Assembly: GCA_024734555.1 (NCBI GenBank)
Contig: JANPWX010000247.1
Span: 186,001 to 250,000 of the forward strand
Direction of reading: 5' to 3'
DNA length: 64,000 bases
DNA from: Trochalopteron elliotii
Lineage: Eukaryota; Chordata; Aves; Passeriformes; Leiothrichidae
The notes below the pieces were generated by a model, which did not search any database, was not told where the DNA came from, and saw only the letters and a list, made by a program, of their open reading frames with translations. This document shows positions 12,101 through 24,599 of this stretch, piece by piece. Every line of letters starts with the position of its first letter. Position 1 is the first letter of the stretch. A program made the translations under genes and the position numbers.

Positions 12101-15100
12101 CCAGGTTCAGGACAACTCCTAAGAGCTGGCTGCTGTTTTCAGCTTGTACTAGGAGAACAGTAAAGGGAGCACTACCCCATAGTCCAATTTACTAGAAGAT
12201 ATTGTGGGTGTCACCTGCCTGTAATGTCTGACTCACTCCACCATTTTTCTGTTGTTTTCATTTAATTTTTAAACACTCAGATATTCCGGCCACTTTACGT
12301 TTCATCTCCTCAGAAAGAAGCAATGTTTCAGAGGTGTTACCATGGAAACAATGGAGTGAGGAAGCAGCTAAACATAAAAGTAAGTCATCTGTCAGTAAAA
12401 CCAGAGACATGCTTTGGGGTAACTTGAAATTATAAAATGGATAATTAATTGGGCTGTTACTGAGCATCTGTTTTTCCTTATTGCTTTCTTGTAAGTGAGA
12501 ACAGTTCACCTTTTCACATGTGACAAGAAAACAAATCTTCCCCGTACAAACTTTTCAGGAGCTGAAGTAGTTTCTTACACAAGAGATAGTACCACTCTTT
12601 GCAGTTACTTAATCAGCATGGTCAGGCAATTGAAATGGTATTGATAAGGGTCAGCAACACCAGCTTCCTCAAACAAATCAAAACTCCCTCCTGATAGCAG
12701 TGTGAGCATTGGAGGGTTGTGATACAAGACATTTGCAAAGTTTAATCAAATCACAGGAAAAAGAAGATTAGCCTTACTGGAAGTGAAAATGCAGCTAGAT
12801 ATGTCAATTATGCAAATGAATGCACAGAGCAATTCTGCTCAGAAGTGGGTATTAAATTATACTTGTGGATAAATATAAAAGCATACCTTTGTCCATATGT
12901 CACTGTATATCCTGAATACCATAATTACCTCTCTCAAGCATGGGAAGGAACAACTCGTGGCTTTTGCCTGTGCTCACACCATAAAATCTTTCCCTGTGAC
13001 TTTACTCCGCCTTAGCTTTACTGAACTATGTGTTGCCTGTTGTAAAGGCTACAAAGGAAAATCCAATGTTTCAGCTCTGTTCTGGGCAAGAAAACTCAAA
13101 TAAATCTTTGCAATGAATATCATATTCACTTCAGGCATCAGCAAATTGACCACAGAAACACTTAATACATTTAAATATTCCATAAATATTGTTTTGTTCA
13201 GAACAGGTTCAGAAACAAAGCATTGGAGACGAGTTTTATTTGTTCTTTATAGCCTTTTAAACCATGTTTAAGACCATCATATTTTCACTTGTGGGCAAAG
13301 GAAGTATCCTGGGAGACTTCTCCTAGTGCTGGAAATTGTCTTGATGATTAAAAGAAGAATCATTTCTACCATCAGTGGCCACTAGAAAAATTTTATAATT
13401 GCAGACTGTAGAGTAGGATACTCCTCTAGCAAGCCACCAGCTCTGTTTGATTTGCACACTGAGCACCTGTATGTTGGTGCCCATGGTGGCCTACGGGATC
13501 CACTCCAGAGATGCCTTCCCCAGGAAAGGTGCCAAGAACATGCTCAAAATGCCACCTTTGGCATTGCCTGGGACTGACTGAGGGTTTTACTGACTTTCAG
13601 TTCCTCCAAAGTCCTTCTCCTTGAAACAATGGTTTTCTTCTTCATAGGGATCCACAAGGAGATGGAAGTGTTACTGGTGGACCTTCTTGCTGAGAAACTT
13701 GTCAGTATTTTCTGTTCAGGTAAACAGTGGCCACTGCACATTAGGAAAATTTTGAGGTGAAGGAGGGCAGACCAGATCCTACAAGCCTGAAACACTGATT
13801 TGACCATGCAGTATTGAGAGTGCCTTTCTCCTGGAGGGTCACACAGATGGTAACTGAGATCTCCACACAGCCCACACCCTCAGTCAGCCATGAGTGGATC
13901 ATGAGGGAACTGGTCTACTGAGGCTTGGAACACTGGCTCCCAGCAAACCCCGAGGAACAGATCCTACCCATACCCAGCTGGCTTGGAGGCACATGGAAGC
14001 AAACAGCAGGGCTGGCAGAGCACCATGGCATCAGACAGGTTGTAGTGATCATCATGAAATATATTCACACCACAGCTTTTGAAAAAAGTAATTTATACAG
14101 TTATTTCTATGCATACATATCTTCAATAATAGCATAAAAATACAGCTAAATAAATCTTTATCTGAAGAAAAGTGATTTGCTGTCCTTTCACAATAATTTT
14201 AAAAAGTTTAATTTAACCTTGGGATGGATGGAGTCTCACAGAATTGGTTATGTTGTTGGCATTGACTATGAAAAAGGAAAGAACAGAGATGGGGCTGTGT
14301 TTTATGCAATATTTTGTTCTTGCTGTTGGAAATCTATTGTAATTTTCCTGTCCAAGCTACCAAGGTGGTTGATAAGCTGGAAATAAATCAGATCATTGAG
14401 GTGAATGTTTCATAGCAAGCTATCATGTAACTGTTTCCCATGTCAGCCTTCCAAACTCTAATAAATTAATTTTTTTAAAAAAGGCAAAAATTCTGGAAGA
14501 TTTAACTAGCCTGAAAATTTGTTTTCAGTTTTTAAATTAACTCTAATTAATGAATTTTTAATTATATGCAGAGTAAACCCACAAAGTCTCTAGAGGCTTA
14601 GCCAAGAAAACCAAGTAAAAAACCAAGCTGCCCTTGCATAGCTTTGTTTTAGTTGTTTTTGTCCCCCCAGAAGAGATCAGAAGCTTCAAGAGCCAGGCTG
14701 CCTCCTGCTTTCCTTTTGCTCTGTGCCTGGCACAGCCTACTCTGCCATGCACCACGTCTGTGTGAGCTGCCATGGCAAACATCCTGTGATGCCTCTTGTT
14801 TGGGGGGGGAATGCAGCAAGGCCCAGCTTTCAGGACTTGCACTGCTGCACGGTTTGTGGTGGTTAGGAAGCTAATAAGCACAAATACCACTCTTTCCCTA
14901 GTGATGGACCCTGAGCGAAGTCCTAAGGGAAAAAACTCTTACAGCTCGTCAAAATTCTGAGCAAGCCAGTCATCTAGAAAAAAAAATACTTAAAAGTCAC
15001 ACACACAAAATAAAAATCATGCTCAGGCTCTGATACTTTTTCCACAATTGAACAGGCAGGTGAACCAATTCATGTGCATAGAGTTACATGAAATCCAGAC

Positions 15101-16582
15101 CATTTTGCTGTTCCTGAGACAGTGCCCCTGACTTAGAGCTTTGTGGAGGGGATCACATTGAGTTACCTGTGACCAGCAGACACAGAGCATTTGCATGCTC
15201 ACCAGTGATTTTCAAATGCTAACTTACAATAGGTAAGTTTCCTAACTGCTATTTTTCTTACTTACAGGCAGTTGAAAAAGCCTCAACCAGAAATCATTGC
15301 AACAGAATCCAAAACACTGAAAATCTTTTCCTTGCCATAATAAAATATCTGGCTAGAATGAATACTCATGATTTCTCTGTTGAACTCAAAGGTACTAAGG
15401 CATCATCACACTTTTAAAAATTTAATGGTATTTAGCAAGTAAAATATTTTACAGTCTCAGACTTCACTGAACAGCATACTTTGAGGGACGAAGAGAAAAT
15501 GTTTTAGATCTAGCTCAACAGTACTTTCAAACTTCTCTGTCATATCTCTTTTGCTACCTAAGGAATGTTAGAGAAGTGGAATCAAATGTCTGTCTGATTT
15601 TAGGTGATGTGCAATATTTATTCTGAAGGCTCAGGCAGCTTCTTTCACTCTTGAATTATTTACAACATGCACACAATGTCATGTCTCAATAGATAACTCT
15701 ATAACTCCATTAAGTAAAAAGAGTAAAACATTTTACATATGTATGCATGTGTGTACATAGAGGCTTAGGAAGAATCAGTATTAATGATCATCCATACACA
15801 CAAAGGACTAAATAATTTATTGAAGATAGAGAGAGGCTTTGCTGATGAAAACGAATACAAAAGCCAGCTAGTCCACCATGTATCTTGAGCATCAATTAAT
15901 ACTGGAGGTTGCAAAACAAGGTTTTGCAAGCAGACTTGTTTTTAATGCCAGATAGCTGGTGACTAGTTTAAATGCTGATACGTGAAGCAGTTTGATCCTT
16001 CAATACATTTTGTTTGTTTATGAAAAAGAAAGAATGAAGAAACCATTTTACCTTTTCTATCATCTTATTTCCTTTTGCTGGGCTAGGATGGTTGTGCTAA
16101 AATAAAGAAAAACAAAGAATAGCCTCAAGGCAGATGTATTAGTCTCTGCATCAGTATCAGTTTCTCTGTTTCTCCAAATGTGATTTCACAGTAGGAATTC
16201 CTGTAGGAATTAAAACACTTTCCTACAAAAGACAAATAGAGAATGAGAGCTATGTGCTGCGGAATACAGATGGGACTCAGTCCCCACCAAGGCTGATAAT
16301 TTTCGTTGGCCCACACCATTATGTATACACACAACCATAAAACCATAAAAATCTCTCATTAACAGCAAAACACTGAAACTTTGAATGGCTCCCAGCCCTA
16401 TAGCACAAAATTTTTGAACATGAAAACTCAGGATTCTCTTGTCAGCCAACTATTACAGCTCCGAGCATTCAAACTGTTTTTGTATTGTATAATGCACTAA
16501 TTGTTGTGATCGGGACCCTAACAAGGTTATGACTAATACAGGCTACAGAACCTGAATAAGAACCTAGAAAAAGCAATGCAAG
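6136..16582. other. Long non-coding interval
   Basis: No exon, RNA gene or clear transposon is seen over about 10 kb. Notable content: a pyrimidine-rich tract at about 9655-9880 (+), a short TATATATA stretch near 8424, and a conserved-element-like patch around 12720-12880 with an ATGCAAAT octamer. A moderately GC-richer patch at about 13440-14050 has no continuous reading frame of recognisable type. Likely intron or intergenic. Confidence 0.5.
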
Positions 16583-16602
16583 TTTTTTTTTTTCTTTTTT
16601 TT
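16583..16602 (+). repeat. Oligo-T tract (T11-C-T8)
   Basis: A homopolymer-like run of 19 T interrupted by a single C. It could be a simple repeat or the complement of an old retroposed poly-A tail. No flanking duplication or retrocopy was recognised next to it. Confidence 0.9.
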
Positions 16603-19600
16603 AATAAGAATCAGATTTTTTCCTTACACCATAGTGAGCCATAGAAAAGAGATGACCATGCAGAAAATAGTAAGAATAATAAATGAATTCTGCCCAATCG
16701 TCATTATTCAACTATTCCTTATAGTCAGTCCAGCAATAGCTGCTTTGGATCAATTTGGAAACTGCTGTCTCAGGACAAGCTAAGAGAGATGAAAGGAAGG
16801 ACTCTGCAAACCTCAGTTGATGTTAACAACTATGATGGATCCAGGCTTCTGCAATCACCATCTGATTAGACAAACTTGTGTGCAGGGCAACAGAAAAGAT
16901 CAAAGATAATATGCCTCACTAAGCCTTCCCAGAGCATTTATTAGGCTTGAAAGACTATTTCAGAGAAGTAGAAATTAAGGAAAACCTTTATGTAATGCCC
17001 TGCAAACATATTTCTGGGTAATAACCCAGTATTGAAATTTGATTTTTTTTTTGGAGAAACCCCAGCAAAATCAGTAGACTGTGCGTGGAGAGAAACTGCA
17101 GAGTTTTGTTCTCTGTATATTTGAGGAGTTCCCAGACAAAGAGTTTCTTTCATATCTTCAAAATAAGATACTGCTTGTTTATAAAACGGGTTTCCCTATG
17201 CACCTCTGCAATGCTTGTTTCATACCTTTTCTAAGAAAGCAAAAGTTTAATAAAAGTAATATTTCAGAAACAAAGAAACAGAAATCATGTTGAGATAAGC
17301 TGAGCTACAAAGGGACCAGAACAACTGCTATGAGCTAACACAGTAGGGATTGAAAGTTGTATAATACTAGCAAAGTTAAATGGAAAAAGTTGTTTAAACC
17401 AGTGATACCACTGCAGCCACTATTGTGAATGATTTATAAAAAGAATTGAATTTTTTAATGCCAAAAAAAAAAGTGATAAAGAACAAGCTAGTACACTTAC
17501 AACATGAGTTTGTATGTTAGAAGGAGCCTCAAAGGAAAATTAGCAATTCCCCTGAAAACTTGACCCCATTTATAGGATATGCCACTAAGTCAGCAACTAC
17601 GACGCATGAGGGGAACACGACTTTCCCAGTTGTATATATATAAACAGTAAGAGAGAAGGAATTCTCTTTGGAAGGCACATCAGTTTCTGTTGTTTCTGTT
17701 ATGTTTCTCCATTCCAGCAAGAGTTATTAAAAGAGGAAGAGAAAGATATATTTTAAAACCCTAGAAAATAATCAGCATGCACCATTGTGCTCAGCAGTGC
17801 AGAAAACACTTGACAATTCTCCAATTACCGGGGCACGCCTAACAGGTTAACCTTTTGTACTCACATGCTGACTTATCAGGCAGTAGGTAGGTCCATGGAA
17901 ATATGGGTTGTATGATTACAAAGTGAGAACAGTGTACCATCTGTCTACCTAATACTATCCATGTGGCAAGCACATCACTATTTTAAGCCTCAAACTTCTC
18001 TGTACTGAGGAGGCAAAAGACAAGTGTTGCCATTGCATTGTAGTTATATTTATGATGTGTGTACATTTTGCCTGAGACTGAAAATCCAAGATTAACAACC
18101 AGAAATATCTGGAGAGTTATCACAGTACCAGTGCATTTGACTTTTCACTACAACAGATGATACTTCATTGTCCCAGAAAGAGCTAAATTGTTAAAGCTAG
18201 CATATTTACAAAATGTAAAATACAGAAAAATTCTTTTTTGTGTCGATGAAGACTGACTTAAAGAAGAAACACCAGTAAGAATAGTCCAGTGGCTAAATGT
18301 CACCCGCATAAGAAGCCAGAAATCAACACCTATCAGCTGTCACCAAATGGTGTACTGGGTTGCTAAGAGTATTCAGTGCTCAAAAGGTAGAGAAGGAACA
18401 TCTCCCCACGCTGAAATCAAGAATGGCATTTACTAAAATGTAAACAGCAAAACTAAATCTGAGAATCGTGTCTATGAAAGGAGTTAATCAATTCATATAG
18501 TGATCATTCCATGAATGTGCATCATGAGCATATTCTGTACTCGTATGTGTATCTGCTATGAAAAAAGTGATGAGTTAACTAAGCCCTGACTTCCCTTAGC
18601 AACAGAGAATGTTTTCCTTTTAGTTTAGAACAGTAGCTCTTTCATGGTTTATTACCAGGTAGTTTTCCAGAGAAGTTACTTGTGGCAAGAGTGCATGTCT
18701 CCAGGAAATGCAGGACACATCTGGCAGTTGTTTCTGCCACTGCAGTTCAGGTTTGAGTGCTCCCTCCAATAGCTGTTGTTAGATCTATGTCTTTTCTAAG
18801 AATTGATGCTCAAATCTCAAGATTTGAATATTTCACCATCTTTCATCATTGTGATTTTACCTCATGTTTGTACTGACTGTACATATTCATGTCCCCATGA
18901 AATGAAAGTCTGCCCTTTTTGCCCCAAAACAGTTAGATCCTTATATGACCTCACAGTACTTAGAGTTCTTGAGTTTGCTGATTGGAAAGTGTCTCTCTTC
19001 CATTTTTGTGAGCTAGAGTATGCTGGTACTACAATCCCAGCTACAGTATCAGATGTTACTTTTACCAAAAACTATTCAAAATATTCTATCTGGGAACAAT
19101 TTACTGCCCATTTTCTTTGCTTTTTGCAGACCTCTTTTAAACTCTAAGTAATTTTATCTTTCTGTTGAACTTTGCCCATTCTTCTAAGGTTTTTTTTTCT
19201 GATTCATCTTTTGCAATTAAAGATGCCTTAATATTGTGTCAGATATCCATAACTAGCTTGTTAGATCTCTGCGTGTGTCTGTGCTCATCTTATTTCATTT
19301 AAGAATTTCCCTCTTTTTCCAGGTACCATTTTACCAGTGTACCTGGAAAATTGATAATCTCATTTTCTAAGTATCAATGTTTGGATGATTTGCAGGTATA
19401 TTTGAAAGAATGACCTGGGTGTGAAGAGTCAGCTGTATTTGTATAGTTGTACTTGTCTCACTGGTTCATTGATGTTTCACAAGAAAGAGGTATCTGTATT
19501 GTTTGCATAGTTTATTTTCTGTTGCTGCCTTTTTATACTAGAAGGCTGCTCCTAGATGAGGCAACAGTTGTCTGTCTGTCCACCTGTTGTTCTCCTTCTT

Positions 19601-22600
19601 GTAATGCAGATTTGCAGTTTACCAAAAATATTTTGAGTTCCACATGGCAGCACTGAGAGCTTTGAATTTCTCCCCATACTTAGATTTTTGAATCTAAGTC
19701 CTTCCATATCCTTACAGTCCTTACATTATCACAGGACACCCTCCATTGTGTCAAGGATGTTTTTATTCTGTTGGCAATACACAACGTGATGTCTACATCT
19801 TTCTGCTGAGATCATGTGAGACTCTGAGCATTCCTAAGAGATTGTTGTTACTTGATTTTGATGTGAAAGCTACCCATCTTTATTGTGGTTCCAAATCTAG
19901 GTTCTCTCTATTACATGACTCATTTTTGCTGGGTGATCCAGTTTCTCCTCTTGATCATGAAAGAACTGTGCAGTCTCTTTTGATGTTACACTACTTTTAC
20001 TTGTGTATCCCTGTCTGACCTCTGCAGTTAAGGCCAGTCAGATGTTTGAAAACTATTTCACTTCTGTCGTGTCAGAGACATAACCAATCTCACATTTGAA
20101 TTTGCTACTTTTTGTTTTAGTACAGTGCTATTTATTTTTCATTTTATTTATTTGCAAACTTTGCAACTATTGTTGCATGTGACCAGAACCATGAAACATT
20201 TCCCACTCTCCATCACTCACTATCATATCTTCATATTTTTCTTTATATTCAGTTAGCTGCCTCTGCCATTTGCATTTGCACAAGTATTGGTGTATTTTCT
20301 ATGCTTTTCATGAGCAAACTACATGAGTCTCTTCACCACTTACGTCCTGCATATGCAGATGAATGTGTTCACATGTGCATGTCTATGGCTGTTAGTAGTT
20401 AATGAGAGCTCCCTGAACAGTCTCAGTAAAGTACATTTGTCTTTTCCTATAATTTCTGACACTTTCACTTCTTAGAAATGACAGCACAGGAGCTGACTGT
20501 GATATGCTGGTTTATTGTTTTTCCAGATCTTTTCTCACGAAGAAACCTTTTCTTTATGACATCTTTTTAAAGATTAAATGATTTTTAAAGCATCACTGAG
20601 ATTGTATGGTTTGTCTTGTTTTGATGCTCCTGTTAACTCATGTAGCTGTTTTTACCAGTTGCAGCTGATGGTGTGGCTGAGTTTATTCTGATTTACATTA
20701 TGTCTATAGACAAGTGCTACTAAACTGATCTTCCCTTAAGTCCAGTATTGCAAGGATAGAAAATGACCAGTGTTGCTATAAGTATGTTTCTTTAATTTTA
20801 TTTTCTTTCTTCTTTTCCTGTATGCTATTTAGTATTATGAAAGACAGACATCCCGCACCATGCAACAGGCAAGTCCTTTCTCCAGCCACCCATCTAGCAC
20901 TTCCAGAAAGCAGGATTCCTTGAACTTTGAGGTATAATCATTCAACAGCATCACCTATATGGTGTAATGTCTATTGAAAATCACTGGTCAGTACCTTGCT
21001 CAGTTCTACACTTTCTGCATGACCTTTGAGGGTTCACTCATCTTGCCTGTCCAAGATGACTAAATATTTAATTGCTGCATTTATGTCAAAAAGGATTGGT
21101 CTATAGCAATACAAATGCACAGGGACTGTTAGGAGATTGATAAAGTTTGCAGCAAAAAGTCACCAGTATCTTGGCCCTCAAGCTGAAATAGATCCATTGC
21201 AGGACAGAAAAAAATTATCCCATTTTTTCCCCTTCTTCCTCCTCAAGATTACAGAGAGATCAAGCCAGTTTTGCTCTCTATTACAGTAAAGATATTTTCA
21301 AAACAATCATAATAAAACTTCAGTCATGATATGATGCTATCCCTGTGTGGATATATATAAGAATGCTCCATACATATGGGAGTGTGTTGGCACATTGTGT
21401 GCTCTTACCTGGCTGAAGATGCCAGCATCACCATTGCAGCCCTTCCCTTCTCTTCGGTAAAAATATTTCTTCCTTGAACTGTAACCACTCTGAAGTAATG
21501 ACATGAAAATAACCTCCCTGTAAATAAGGTATGGGCTCCTGTCTTAGCAAGATCAATGAAGAATGGCCAAGAGAGGTGACACTCTAAAGGTTTGGTCCAG
21601 AATCCAGGTTTACACATGAACTGCCATCACAAAACAGAATGAGAAGGATAAGGGATCCCCAATAGTTAAAAGTACCAGATCAGGCTTTGTAGGATGAGCT
21701 GTTTTTCTCTATTATAGGCTTAGTTTTGTATATAAGAGCTTGACTGGCCACAGGAGTTTTCCCCTGGCCAGTATTCATTTTCAGGGTTTAAGCCTAAGTA
21801 ATGGACAGACGGCTTGGATGAAAACATGCACCAATTTGTCCTTGCAGATACCAGCAGTGATAAAAAATATACAAGAACTTTCCAAGCAGCCAAATACACA
21901 AGGAGCTCTCTTTCCTCCAGGACCTCTACGAGCCTAAACTAACTTTAATCTAGTGGAAAACTAACAGTTATTAGGCACTTGTGTGGGATTTGCAGCAATC
22001 TCAGAAAAATCACACCTAATGGGATGAGGATCGACTCATACTCAATCAGCCAGATAATCATGACCCACATGGAAAGTCATTTCATTTACCAGCCAAGTAA
22101 AACTCAGAACATTTTTTTTTCTCAGAAGGAAAAGTAATTCTGTTTCATAGAACATTTTTTTAAATATGCAAGAGAAGTTGAAAGGCACTGAATTGTAGTT
22201 TTTGGTGACATCTAGCTTGTAGGTCACATTTAATTTTAAAGTAAGTAGCAAACATGATCCTGTCTGCAGATGATGTTAACAGTGTTAACCAGACCTACAA
22301 TTCTCTATCCTGTTACCTTTAGATTGCCTAAATTTAATCAGGATTTGTGCTCTTATGCACACTCTTACCCAGCTGATTTACTAGATAAGAGTTAAATTAC
22401 CTCCAAGTTTGTATCCAAAGACTTGCTGGGCCTCAGCCATTAGAGAGAGAAAGCTACCACCCAAATGAAAGCTCAAGTTAGCAGCACTGTTCAAAAGGGT
22501 GGTGCACAGGTGAAGGGCACATGACATTTGTATGTTCAATGAAACAACAATGACATCAATATTACTTAAAATGCTGGCCTCTGCATCTGGGTATTTGGCT

Positions 22601-24535
22601 CAGGGATCACATAAGACAATTAAATTGGACTGAGAAGAGATGAGGAGTTTTTAGACAGAAGAACAAGACTCAGGTGGCAGGTAAATGGGACTCTGTCAGA
22701 ACTGCAGAATGATGAGACCTTCAAATGTACAGACGCCCACCAAGAAGCCAAATGAGTACATCAGGCAGATAATGTACATGGACAGTAGGGTCACTGCTAG
22801 AATAAGAGCTACAAAATAAAGAGCATGTCACCTTTTCTGAAAGATTTATATTCATGTGGCTCTCTGTAATGGTAATTTGTTACTGACAATAGCTCTTTCA
22901 TATGTTCCAGACAGTTGTTTCACTGAGACCATCAGCAGTAAAGAATCTTTGTCCTTCATTAACTTCTCATGCAAGCATTAATTATCCCACAGATTCTAGT
23001 AATAATAGGCTTATGAAACTGATGTTTGAATGTACCAATAACCTCTTCAGTGAGCTGTCCCATCCATCAGCAAATCCAGAAAAGTAACTGGGAAGGGAAT
23101 ATATTCTTAGAGACTTTCTACAAAGATCCTTTTCCTCCTTTCAGGACAATTGGAAAATGGAATGAGGAAACCTGTTTTCATTTTCCATGCTCCTCTTTTC
23201 ATTCAGTAGCTTCTAACCACAATGAAATTTAGTTTTTGATGTCTCTGAAGTCAGACTCCAGATATCTGGTGTATATTGCTATGCAGTTCTTTTGAAACAA
23301 CACCAAACACAGAAGGTGCTATTCTCTTCTGCCTGTTTCTGTTATTTCTGTTAATCTATGGTAAGACTGTGCTGGAGCCAGTGATGTTGGGCACTATCAG
23401 ACACTGACCATCAAAGCTGCATCCCCCTAGGAGCCAGAACAAGACAGCTGGAGAGACACACCCAGGGAGCAGAGTACAGGGACCATTGAAGCAGCAGGAT
23501 TTAGTATGACAAGCACTGATTCTAGCAGATGAGCAGTCCAAACTCCTAGCCTGATTACTGATGGCCCTGGTCCTCCTCTGTATGCGTGGAATGCTGCATA
23601 TACAAGGTGACCACTGAGCCTGCTGGAGCCCTGTGCAGACACTGTGGTTTTCCCAGAGGGAACACCTTCCAAGGTCAGGTCCTGTGAATGCATAAAAATG
23701 CAGAAAATCTCCCCAGTCTCCCCATGACCTTTAAGTAGCACACTGTCATGTAGCTAAAGAAGATACTTCCTTGGAGTAGGGTTGGGAGAGTGCTAAGGGT
23801 GCTTATTTTCTGCAATTGCACCCTTGGGTAGATCCTCAGGCCTCAAGCCATCCCCCCTGTACTCGGAAAACCTACCAGCATGCATGTTCTAGAAAGCAAA
23901 GTCCAGCAGGGTGTTCAGCAAATTGTTCCTCCCCACATATGGGTATTTATTACAGTGGCTGTTAGATGCCATAAGCTTGAAAGAGCAGCACCTTGTGCTG
24001 TGAACTGTGGATTTACATGCAGCCCTTTAAGACAGCTCTCCTATTTCTAAAACTCTCATCATAACACAAGTTAAAAATACCTGAAGTACCAGGGCCTGTC
24101 TAATTTTCTGCGTGAGAAGCGAGTTCTCTGCCAGCACCACGCAACAATGAAACCTGCATTGTACTTACTTCAGTGTGCTTCCTGGCCTTCTGTGATACAG
24201 ACACTAATGAACTGTAACCTGGGAAACCACTGCAAGTCTCTTGGCTTAATGCACGTGAGAAGTTTGCCTAGATTAAGGTGTCTTTCAGAATGGAAAATGA
24301 AGAGAGCTTCAGCCTCACGACAACATGGTCTTAAGGCCGTTCCTTTGGAGTAGTGGTTTCTTGAACCTCAGGGACCTAGTTTTGGTGGGGTTTTTCTTCT
24401 ACCTGCAATGAAGCAAAACCAGGTGCCTGGAAGTCACCAAAGTAATTGTGAAAGAAAGAATTTTCTAGATTTGGGTAAATAATATTTTGCACTTTGATAA
24501 CAGAATCATGCAGAGGTTTCTAAGCACTGTACATG
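16603..24535. other. Non-coding interval, T-rich in part
   Basis: No gene or recognised repeat. From about 18800 to 20900 the + strand is markedly T-rich, with several T-runs (for example near 19190). This could reflect transcription-coupled strand asymmetry or a decayed repeat. Open frames of up to 114 aa in this part (for example + 18803-19147) show no recognisable domain. A TATATATA stretch lies near 17633. Confidence 0.5.
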
Positions 24536-24540
24536 TATCA

Positions 24541-24597
24541 GTTACTGTCCAGTTAACATCAGTTATCATCAGTTATCTCTTACTGTCCAATTAACAC
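24541..24597 (+). repeat. Small nested direct repeat
   Basis: A 17-bp unit TTACTGTCCAGTTAACA at 24542-24558 recurs with one mismatch (TTACTGTCCAATTAACA) at 24580-24596. Between them, ATCAGTTATC is exactly tandemly duplicated at 24558-24567 and 24568-24577. This is a local duplication of unknown significance. Confidence 0.9.
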
Positions 24598-24599
24598 TA

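Noticed and set aside
13440..14050. Moderately GC-rich patch suspected to be a processed pseudogene
   Set aside because: No continuous or frameshift-joined similarity to a known protein could be recognised, and no poly-A tail or flanking duplication is visible.
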